From Elusimicrobiota bacterium (lineage in GTDB: Bacteria > Elusimicrobiota > Elusimicrobia > UBA1565 > UBA9628): 46,328 nt of DNA. The translations under genes were made by a program, and so were the position numbers. Under the pieces are notes generated by a model. It made no database searches, was not told where the DNA came from, and saw only the letters and a program-made list of their open reading frames with translations. The stretch is taken from positions 1 to 46,328 of the forward strand of contig JABEUV010000073.1 in the NCBI GenBank assembly GCA_013044195.1, read 5' to 3'. Positions 1 through 6,453 of this stretch are shown piece by piece (within the stretch, counting starts at the first letter, position 1; each line of letters begins with the position of its first letter).

Positions 1-717
1 GAACGCGCGCGCGCGTTCTGCTACCTGTTCCACCCGCCCGACGCGGAGATGAAGGACCTGGCCGAGGATGCGGTCAAGCGTCTGGACGCGCTCAAGGAGT
101 TCGGCGCGCTGGGCGCGGGTATAAAACTGGCCATGCGCGATCTGGAAATCCGCGGCGCCGGCGACCTGCTGGGCGCCAAACAGCACGGCTTCATGAACGC
201 CGTCGGCGCGGATTATTACTCCCAACTGCTGGAAGGCGAGGTTTCGCGCCTGCGCGGCGCGGCCGTGGAGGACGGCGGCCCGGTCACCATCGACCTGCGC
301 CGTCCCGCCTACATTCCCGAAAACTACCTGCCCGGCGAGACCGAGCGCCTGAAGCTTTACAAGCGCGCCCTGCGCGCGTCGTCGGAGGAAGCCGCGAAAA
401 TACTCGCGGAGCTGGAGCGCCTGTCCGGGCCCGCGCCGGAGCCGGTGCGCAACCTTTTCGAGCTGTTGGCCCTGCGCGCGGCCGCGCGCCGCGCGCGCGC
501 CGACTCCATCGTGGAGCTCGACGGCGTGCTGGAGGTGCGCTTCCGGCCCGACGCGCCGCCCGACGACGGCGCGCCGGGACGCTGGCTGGCGGCCTTCGGC
601 GCGCGCGTGTCCTTCGTGCCCGCCGCCGACGGCGACGCGGTGCGCCTGCGGCTGGACGGAGAGCCCGCGGCCGCGGCCGCGCGCGCGCTACTGGACGCGG
701 CGGGGGCGCCCGCGTGA
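1..717 (+). CDS. mfd: Transcription-repair coupling factor Mfd, C-terminal part (cut by window start)
   Basis: The frame is open from base 1, so this is the 3' end of a longer gene. The first residues (RARAFCYLF) fit the end of the second helicase/translocase lobe. The block GAGIKLAMRDLEIRGAGDLL followed by GAKQHGF is the TRG-type signature shared by Mfd and RecG. The rest (DYYSQLLEGEV, then RPAYIPENYLP) is the Mfd C-terminal TRCF domain, which RecG lacks. In the family Mfd recognises RNA polymerase stalled at DNA lesions, dislodges it by ATP-driven translocation and recruits UvrA. Only about 239 residues are visible; the UvrB-homology module, RNAP-interaction domain and Walker motifs lie outside the window. 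The end is Ala/Arg-rich. The next gene follows after a 58-nt gap with its own candidate -10. Confidence 0.9.
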   Translation, partial: ERARAFCYLFHPPDAEMKDLAEDAVKRLDALKEFGALGAGIKLAMRDLEIRGAGDLLGAKQHGFMNAVGADYYSQLLEGEVSRLRGAAVEDGGPVTIDLRRPAYIPENYLPGETERLKLYKRALRASSEEAAKILAELERLSGPAPEPVRNLFELLALRAAARRARADSIVELDGVLEVRFRPDAPPDDGAPGRWLAAFGARVSFVPAADGDAVRLRLDGEPAAAAARALLDAAGAPA

Positions 718-756
718 ACCCGCGCGGGCGGCAGCCTGAAATATCCGCGGCCCAAA

Positions 757-765
757 TGGTAGTAT
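757..765 (+). promoter_or_regulatory. Candidate extended -10 promoter for the parvulin lipoprotein
   Basis: TGG-TAGTAT reads as an extended -10 element (TGn plus hexamer at 760-765). The predicted +1 is near 772, about 4 nt before the ATG at 776 and downstream of the alternative ATG at 764. No convincing -35 is seen. Confidence 0.4.
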
Positions 766-775
766 GCGGCTCGTC

Positions 776-1603
776 ATGAGGCGCGCCGCTTTTCTATTTC
801 CCATCCTTGCCGCGTCGCTCGCCGCTTGCCGCGGCGACAAAGACCCGGTGTTGGCCCGCGTGGGCCGTCTGACGATCACCCAGTCCGAGTTCCAGCGCAA
901 GCTCGCCGACGTGTCCCCGGATTACCAGGACTACGTGCTGACACCCAGCGGTCGCAGGCAGTTCCTGGACGTGTTGATCCGCGAGGATCTGGTGCTCGCG
1001 GCGGCCCAGCATTCCGACGTGCCGCGCTCGGCGGATTTCCGCGCGCGTCTGGATCAACTGCGGCGCGACGAGGAGGAGCGCGTGCGCGACGGCGGCGACG
1101 CCCTGCTGACCTCCATGTGGATCGAGGATCTGCGCAAGCGCGGGGAACTGGCGGTCTCCGACCAGGAGATATCCGCTTTTCTGGAAAAGCATCCGACCGA
1201 GGTGCTGTTCCGCCACGTCCTGCTGGGCACGCCGGAGAAGGCGCAAGCCGTGGCCAAGCGCTTGCGCGGCGGGGCCAGCTTCGCGAAGGTGGCCGCGGAA
1301 GATTCTCTCGATGGGGCGACGGCGGCCAAGGGCGGGGCGTTTCCGCCGCTGATGTACGGTGAAGTGATTCCCGAGCTGGAGGAGGTCGTTTTCCGCATGC
1401 GCGACGGCGAGATCGGCGGGCCGCTGAAGAGCAAGTTCGGCTACCACGTCGTGCGCAAGGACGGGGAGAAAAAGCTCGACAAGTCGAGCCCCGAGGTGCG
1501 CGAGCGGGTCTCGCGCCTGCTCGAAAAGCAGAAGCTCGACCTGCACCTGCAGAAAGTCGAGAAGTCGTTTCCCGTGGAGGTCGTCGATGAGCAATTCAAA
1601 TAG
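776..1603 (+). CDS. Parvulin-type peptidyl-prolyl isomerase lipoprotein (SurA/PrsA-like)
   Basis: Predicted exported lipoprotein: after MRRAAFLFPI comes the lipobox LAAC, with the lipidated Cys about 18 residues in. A SurA-N-like helical region follows (about residues 25-130). Then comes one parvulin domain, recognised by VLFRHVLL, GGASFAKVAAEDSLD, the Gly-rich KGG-AF segment and the closing GPLKSKFGYHVVR. The family isomerises Xaa-Pro bonds and chaperones outer-membrane or exported proteins in the periplasm. I chose ATG 776 over ATG 764 because the candidate -10 overlaps 764 and because 776 gives a normal lipoprotein signal length. The 3' end overlaps the next parvulin gene by 17 bp, so the two are probably co-transcribed and translationally coupled. 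Confidence 0.85.
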   Translation: MRRAAFLFPILAASLAACRGDKDPVLARVGRLTITQSEFQRKLADVSPDYQDYVLTPSGRRQFLDVLIREDLVLAAAQHSDVPRSADFRARLDQLRRDEEERVRDGGDALLTSMWIEDLRKRGELAVSDQEISAFLEKHPTEVLFRHVLLGTPEKAQAVAKRLRGGASFAKVAAEDSLDGATAAKGGAFPPLMYGEVIPELEEVVFRMRDGEIGGPLKSKFGYHVVRKDGEKKLDKSSPEVRERVSRLLEKQKLDLHLQKVEKSFPVEVVDEQFK

Positions 1604-2684
1604 GGTCCTGGTTCTGGCGCTGCTGCTCGCCGCGCCCGGCGCGCGCGCCGCGATGATCGAGGACACCGTCGCCGTGGTCAACGGCACGCCGATTCTGCTG
1701 TCCGAATACCAGAAGGAAATCACCTCCGCACTTGAATACTGGTCGAAGACCCAGCCCGCGGCGCTGTCCAACCCGGCTTTGGTGCAGAGGCTGCGCGAGA
1801 GCACCTTGGAGGAATTGATCACGCGCGAGCTTCTAGTCGAACAGGCCGACCGCGATAAGGTCAAGATCCGCGAGCGCGAACTGGACGCCGCGGTCGACGA
1901 TATCCAGGCGCGCTTCAAAAAAGACGATCAGGGGCGCCCATTGAGCGACAAGGACGCTCAGACCGCTTTTCAAGCACAGCTCAAAGGCGAGGGCCTGGAT
2001 TACGACACTTTCCGGCAGCGTCTGCTGCGCCAGCTCAAGGCGCGCAAGGAGATTGAGGAGGAGGTCAAGCAGAAAGTGCCGCCGCCGACCGAGGCGGAGG
2101 AACGCGCCTACTTCGACCAGATCACCGCCTACATCGCCAGCGGCAGCACCGACCTGCCCAAGGGCATGAGCGAAGACGAGGGCGCGGCCCTGCGCCAGGC
2201 GGCCGACCAGGTCAAGCAGCTCAGCGCGGAGCGCGTGCGCGTGGAGCGCATCTTGATCCGGCTGGCGCCCAACGCGTCCGACAACGAGCGCCGGCGCGCG
2301 CTGAAGACGGCCGAGGACATCAAGAAGCAATTGGACGGGGGCGCGGACTTCGCGCAGTTGGCGCGCGAGGATTCTGAGGACCCGGAAAGTGCGGCGCGCG
2401 GCGGCGACATCGGCTTCGTGATGCGCGGCGTGGCGCCGCCGGCGCTTGAAAAGGCGGTCTTTTCCATGGACGTCGGCCAGACCAGCGCGCCGATCCTGAC
2501 AGAGATCGGCTACAGCATCCTGCGCGTGACCGAGAAGCACGCCGCCGAAAAACCCGAGTTCGACCGCTTCAAGAACGACCTGGCCAATTACTTGCAACAG
2601 GTCGCCTTCCACAAGCAATTGGAAGTCTTCGTCAAGAACTTGCGCGACAAGGCGGTCATTGAACGGCATCTCCCGCCGGCCTGA
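1587..2684 (+). CDS. SurA-like periplasmic chaperone / peptidyl-prolyl isomerase
   Basis: Starts with a Sec signal peptide (hydrophobic VLVLALLLAAPG, cleavage likely after ARA-A). The mature start AMIEDTVAVVNGTPILLSEY is the classical SurA N-terminus. It continues with a long helical SurA_N domain (about residues 25-165) and one parvulin domain (about 210-330: VRVERILIRLAP, GGADFAQLAREDSEDP, GGDIGFV, then ILTEIGYSILRV). At 365 residues it is shorter than E. coli SurA (about 430) and carries one rotamase domain instead of two, as in many non-proteobacterial SurA-like proteins. It probably escorts outer-membrane beta-barrel precursors together with the adjacent lipoprotein isomerase. It overlaps the upstream gene by 17 bp and pdxA by 26 bp. 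Confidence 0.85.
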   Translation: MSNSNRVLVLALLLAAPGARAAMIEDTVAVVNGTPILLSEYQKEITSALEYWSKTQPAALSNPALVQRLRESTLEELITRELLVEQADRDKVKIRERELDAAVDDIQARFKKDDQGRPLSDKDAQTAFQAQLKGEGLDYDTFRQRLLRQLKARKEIEEEVKQKVPPPTEAEERAYFDQITAYIASGSTDLPKGMSEDEGAALRQAADQVKQLSAERVRVERILIRLAPNASDNERRRALKTAEDIKKQLDGGADFAQLAREDSEDPESAARGGDIGFVMRGVAPPALEKAVFSMDVGQTSAPILTEIGYSILRVTEKHAAEKPEFDRFKNDLANYLQQVAFHKQLEVFVKNLRDKAVIERHLPPA

Positions 2685-3606
2685 CGTCCTCGCCTTCGCC
2701 TGCGGCGATCCCGCCGGCGTGGGCCCGCGCGCGGTCCTGGCCGCGCTGAGATCGGGCGTTTTGCCGCGGGGCGTTTCGCCGTTGTTGGTCGGCGCGCGGA
2801 CGGTCTGGCGCAAGGCCGGTTGGCGGCCGGGAGACGGCCCCATCCGCGATCCCGGCGTCGAGGGCCGTGTCCCGCAACCGGGACGGCCGACCGTGGACGG
2901 CGGGCGTCTGTCCGCCGCCGCGTTCGAGGAGTCCGTCCGCCTGGCCGCGCGCGGGCTGGTCGCGGGGATCGTGACGGCGCCCATCTCCAAGGAAGGCTGG
3001 GCGCAGTCCGGCTATCCGTGGAAGGACCACACCGAGCGCCTGGCGGCACTTGCCGGCGGCGAGGTGGAGATGGTTCTTGGAGTTCCCTCACGGCGCTTGT
3101 GGTGCGTGGCGGCCACGCGGCACGTGTCTTTAAAAGAAGCCGTGCGGAGCGTGGAAGCGCGCGCTGTGGCTTCCGCGGCGCGCGCGCTGGACTCAGTCTT
3201 GCGTCGCCTTGCGATCACGCGGCCGCGCCTGGCGTTGTGCGCTCTCAATCCTCACGCGGGAGAGGGGGGCCTGATCGGCCGCGAGGAAATCGATGTTTTG
3301 TCTCCCGCGGTCGCGGCGCTGCGCCGTGCGGGCCTGCTTTTGGACGGCCCCCTGCCCGCCGACTCCGCCTGGCGCCTGCACGTCGAGGGGGCCTACGACG
3401 GCCTGGTGTGCCTGTATCACGATCAGGCTCTGATCCCTTTAAAGGCGCTCGGGGGCCTGTCGGGCGTGAACTGGACCGTCGGCCTGCCGTTCATCCGCGT
3501 CTCGCCCGCCCACGGCACCGCCTGGGACGCCGCGAGAACGGGCCGCATCGACCCTTCCGCCACGATCGAAGCCGCGCGCCTGGCGGCGCTATTGGCGATG
3601 GCTTGA
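2659..3606 (+). CDS. pdxA: 4-hydroxythreonine-4-phosphate dehydrogenase PdxA
   Basis: Oxidises 4-phosphohydroxy-L-threonine with NAD(P)+ in the DXP-dependent pyridoxal phosphate pathway (cytosol). The N-terminal GDPAGVGP is the family signature. The three metal-binding His sites are visible: KDHTERLAAL, NPHAGEGG and CLYHDQALIPLKALGG. The closing GLPFIRVSPAHGTAWDAA is also typical. The length of 315 residues is close to E. coli PdxA (329). The start is a TTG at 2659 inside the 3' end of the SurA-like gene; no better in-frame ATG exists before the GDPAGVGP motif, and the overlap suggests translational coupling. Co-occurrence of pdxA with surA is also known from enterobacteria, so the order is not surprising. 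Confidence 0.93.
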   Translation: MNGISRRPDVLAFACGDPAGVGPRAVLAALRSGVLPRGVSPLLVGARTVWRKAGWRPGDGPIRDPGVEGRVPQPGRPTVDGGRLSAAAFEESVRLAARGLVAGIVTAPISKEGWAQSGYPWKDHTERLAALAGGEVEMVLGVPSRRLWCVAATRHVSLKEAVRSVEARAVASAARALDSVLRRLAITRPRLALCALNPHAGEGGLIGREEIDVLSPAVAALRRAGLLLDGPLPADSAWRLHVEGAYDGLVCLYHDQALIPLKALGGLSGVNWTVGLPFIRVSPAHGTAWDAARTGRIDPSATIEAARLAALLAMA

Positions 3607-3608
3607 AA

Positions 3609-3914
3609 TCAGCCGATGTGGATGTTGTTGAGCATCGCGGCGATGCTCAGATCAATGGCTGAGGCCACGTCCTTCTTTTCCTGGCTGCTGACATAGGTCG
3701 TATCGTAATCCTGCGGCTGGGCTGGAAGGGTCGCAGGGTTCGCTTTCCCCTCGGCCACGCGCACGGCGATGTGAACATAATTGCGAGTGTCGAGGTAGAC
3801 CTTCTGCGCGTCAGGGCTTAAGGTCTGATACACGCGTTGCTCGTCGGGTTTCAACGCGGCCCGGGCGGCGACCGCACCGAACGCAAGAAAAAAGAGCGCC
3901 AAGATAGGCTTCAT
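3609..3914 (-). CDS. Small secreted protein of unknown function
   Basis: 101 residues with a clear Sec signal peptide (MKPILALFFLAFGAVAARA, cleavage before ALKPDEQ). The mature part is polar and helical with no motif I recognise. The ATG at 3914 is preceded by the Shine-Dalgarno GAGGTG at about 7 nt, which makes it better than the upstream start at 3977. It sits divergently from the first receptor-like kinase and shares the promoter region with it. Its base composition is clearly less GC-rich than most of the window. Its gene ends 3 bases beyond the pdxA stop, tail to tail. Function unknown; the shared regulatory region makes a link to the kinases possible but unproven. Confidence 0.65.
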   Translation of the reverse strand: MKPILALFFLAFGAVAARAALKPDEQRVYQTLSPDAQKVYLDTRNYVHIAVRVAEGKANPATLPAQPQDYDTTYVSSQEKKDVASAIDLSIAAMLNNIHIG

Positions 3915-3948
3915 TTCTGTCACCTCGTTGATTTCGTTGCTGTTATCG

Positions 3949-3977
3949 AGTATAACCCTGACCCCTTGATTTGTCAA
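3949..3977 (-). promoter_or_regulatory. Sigma70-type promoter of the small secreted protein
   Basis: On the minus strand: TTGACA (3977-3972), 17-nt spacer, TATACT (3954-3949). The predicted +1 is near 3942, giving a roughly 30-nt leader that contains the GAGGTG ribosome site. Confidence 0.75.
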
Positions 3978-3978
3978 G
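3965..3978. promoter_or_regulatory. Palindrome between divergent promoters (candidate operator)
   Basis: CTTGA-N4-TCAAG is a perfect inverted repeat. It covers the -35 elements of both divergent promoters (TTGACA on minus, TTGATT on plus). A protein bound here could control both genes; alternatively the symmetry simply reflects two -35 boxes back to back. Confidence 0.4.
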
Positions 3979-3994
3979 CGATCAGGGCTACACT
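3966..3994 (+). promoter_or_regulatory. Promoter of the first receptor-like kinase, near-leaderless
   Basis: TTGATT (3966-3971), 17-nt spacer, TACACT (3989-3994). The -10 ends 9 nt before ATG 4004, so the transcript would carry only about 3 nt of leader. Confidence 0.6.
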
Positions 3995-4003
3995 GGGCTC
4001 GAC

Positions 4004-6376
4004 ATGAGGGTCAGGATGATCGTCTCAGTCTTGTTTGCGGCAGGCGCGTTATTCGGCGCCTCGCAAGTTTCTATTGCGGAGACGAGCCAGGACAACACGA
4101 TCCTTCAGGCATTCATGTTGAGCGCTACGAATTTTTACATCGCGCACCACAATCACATGACGCCGTCGGATTTGAATACGCTGTTGCAAACCCCCGAATT
4201 TGCGCCGCGTGCGGCCGAAATTCAGGCGAAGCTAAGTCAATTTATCAGCGGCAAAGTTTCGGGAGGCGGCGGTCCGTCCGTGCCCGTCCCGCCGGTGACC
4301 CCCGTCGCTAATTCCGAGGCGGGCGGTGCCGGCACCGCCGGTCCCGGCGGGGGCGTGCCGGATATTCCGGCTGGTCCGATCGGATTTCTGAATGCCGTTG
4401 GAAATGCCGTCGTTCAGCAGCAACCAAACAACTACGGCGCGCGCGCCCAGCGCGGCATCGACTACGCCAACCAGGGGCAATACCAGCTTGCTTTCAATGA
4501 TCTGGGCGCGGCGATCGCCGCGGGCGTCAAGACGCCGGACGCGCTCGACGCGTACGGGGCGTCTGCCTATCATTTGGGAGACTATGCGCTGGCGGCGTCG
4601 GTCGCGCAATCGGTTTTGACGAACAATCCCAACGACCAGTCGGCGCTGGCGCTTTATCATTTCGCCAAGGATCGCGCGCCGGCCGTTTCACTGCCGTCGG
4701 CGCTGGGAGAGCTTGCGGCGTCGTCTTCCGGGCCGGGGGCGTTGCCCGGCGGCGGCGCGGCCGCTCAGGGCGCGCGGCCGTCGGGGATGAGCGCGGGAGA
4801 AGTCGCGCAGTACACGCGGCAGGCGCAGGCGGGCGGCTCGGACGCGGTCGCGCGCTCGGCGCAGTCGGCGCGCGACGCGGCCAACGCCATGCGCATGAAC
4901 GATTTTCAGTCGGCCTACGACTTGGCGACGAAGGCGGTGCAGTTGAATCCGTCGAACGCGCAGGCGCTGAACTACCGGGCCATCGCGCTGTCGCGCATGG
5001 GGCGCAACGCAGAGGCGGCGCAGGACGCGAGCGCTGCGCTGGCGCTGGCGCCGGGAAGTGCCGCGGCTTTGCAGACGCGCAGTCAGGCGCTGTCGAAACT
5101 GGGGCGCTACCGCGAGGCGCTGGCGGACGCGGAGGCCACGCTGGCGGTCGATCACAATAACGCGTTCGCCTGGCGCAACGAGGCGTTCGCGCTGGCGGGA
5201 TTGGGCGACCGCGCGGGCGCGATCACGGCGCTGCGCCGCGCCGCCGCGGCGGACCCGCGCTTCCAGTCGCAGTTGGAGCGCGCGCTGCAGTTGCCGCAGG
5301 ACGCGGATTTGAAGATGCTCTTCGATGACGGCCCCGCGGCGGCGGCATCGTCGGCGCCGGTTCCTTCGCGGCCGGGCCGTTTCCTGCGCCTGTTCGCGCT
5401 GACGGCGATCGGCGGTCTGCTGATCGCGCTGGGCACTTTGCACGTCGTTTCCTCCACATGGCGCGACGCGGTGCGCGCGACCATGCGGCGCGTGACCGGC
5501 GGCGGCTCGCCGGTCTCGGCGGGCGCGCCCGGAGCACCCGCCGCGGCCCTGCCGGGTTCCGGCGCGTTTTGGACCCAGTATCAGCTGGTCAAGGAGATCG
5601 GACTGGGCGGGATGGGTGTGGTGTATGAGGCCGTCGATCGCTCGCTGGAGCGCCGCGTCGCCGTCAAGCGCATGCGCGACGAGATCCGCTTCGACCCGCG
5701 CGACCGCGCCCGCTTCGTCAACGAGGCGCGCCTGGTCGCCCAGCTTCATCACCCCAACATCGTGGACATCTACGCGATCGTCGAGGACGGCCCCGACGTC
5801 TACCTGGTCTTCGAGTACGTGGCCGGCCGCACGTTGCACGACGCGCTCAAGGAGGGCGCGATGGACTTCGCGTCGGCCGCGCGCGTCCTGCGCGAGGCGG
5901 CGTCCGCCGTGGACCACGCGCACGGCCGCGGCGTCATTCACCGCGACCTCAAGCCGTCCAACGTGATGTTGACTCCGGAGGGCCGCGTCAAGGTCATGGA
6001 CTTCGGCATTGCCCGCCAGGCCAAGGACGCGCTGACGCGCCGCTCCATGACCAACACCATCGCAGGCACGCCGCCCTACATGGCCCCGGAGCAGGAACAG
6101 GGCACCGTGCGCCGCGAGGCGGACGTCTACGCTTTGGGCGTCTGCCTTTACGAGATGCTCTGCGGCCAGCTGCCGTTCGGCGGCATGGGCGGCGCGATGC
6201 TCCTCAACAAGCTCAACGGCCGCCTGACCCCCGTCCGCTCGCGCGTCCCGTCCCTGCCGGACGGCATCGACCAGGTCCTGGCCCGCGCCTTGGCCCCCGA
6301 CCCCGACAAGCGCTTCCACACCGCAGCGGAGTTCGCCGACGCCGTCTGGGCGCTGTCCGCCGCGCGCGCCGCCTGA
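4004..6376 (+). CDS. Receptor-like Ser/Thr protein kinase: signal peptide, TPR region, membrane segment, C-terminal kinase
   Basis: About 790 residues. A Sec signal (MRVRMIVSVLFAAGALFGAS) is followed by an unknown N-terminal segment, a Gly/Pro linker and TPR-like repeats in two blocks (about residues 145-225 and 285-435, for example AQRGIDYANQGQYQLAFNDL). A single membrane helix lies near 459-482. The kinase domain runs from about 525 to the end: glycine loop EIGLGGMGVVYE, Lys555 in VAVKRM, HRDLKPSNVM (Asp648), DFG and PPYMAPEQEQ. All catalytic residues are present, so it should be an active Hanks-type kinase. Expected topology: TPRs in the periplasm, kinase in the cytosol, which is the reverse order of PknB-type receptors. 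It is a paralogue of the next gene. ATG 4004 was chosen over TTG 3971 because it begins the signal peptide and lies just after the -10. Confidence 0.85.
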   Translation: MRVRMIVSVLFAAGALFGASQVSIAETSQDNTILQAFMLSATNFYIAHHNHMTPSDLNTLLQTPEFAPRAAEIQAKLSQFISGKVSGGGGPSVPVPPVTPVANSEAGGAGTAGPGGGVPDIPAGPIGFLNAVGNAVVQQQPNNYGARAQRGIDYANQGQYQLAFNDLGAAIAAGVKTPDALDAYGASAYHLGDYALAASVAQSVLTNNPNDQSALALYHFAKDRAPAVSLPSALGELAASSSGPGALPGGGAAAQGARPSGMSAGEVAQYTRQAQAGGSDAVARSAQSARDAANAMRMNDFQSAYDLATKAVQLNPSNAQALNYRAIALSRMGRNAEAAQDASAALALAPGSAAALQTRSQALSKLGRYREALADAEATLAVDHNNAFAWRNEAFALAGLGDRAGAITALRRAAAADPRFQSQLERALQLPQDADLKMLFDDGPAAAASSAPVPSRPGRFLRLFALTAIGGLLIALGTLHVVSSTWRDAVRATMRRVTGGGSPVSAGAPGAPAAALPGSGAFWTQYQLVKEIGLGGMGVVYEAVDRSLERRVAVKRMRDEIRFDPRDRARFVNEARLVAQLHHPNIVDIYAIVEDGPDVYLVFEYVAGRTLHDALKEGAMDFASAARVLREAASAVDHAHGRGVIHRDLKPSNVMLTPEGRVKVMDFGIARQAKDALTRRSMTNTIAGTPPYMAPEQEQGTVRREADVYALGVCLYEMLCGQLPFGGMGGAMLLNKLNGRLTPVRSRVPSLPDGIDQVLARALAPDPDKRFHTAAEFADAVWALSAARAA

Positions 6377-6418
6377 TCCACGCCCCGGATAAAGTTCGGT
6401 AAACCAATCTGGGTTGTA

Positions 6419-6447
6419 TTGACAAGAGGAGCGTCGCCCTTTACACT
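6419..6447 (+). promoter_or_regulatory. Leaderless promoter of the second receptor-like kinase
   Basis: Consensus TTGACA (6419-6424), 17-nt spacer, TACACT (6442-6447), then exactly 6 nt to ATG 6454. The predicted +1 is the A of the start codon. A purine-rich AAGAGGAG lies in the spacer, too far upstream to serve as a ribosome site. Confidence 0.75.
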
Positions 6448-6453
6448 TCCAAT

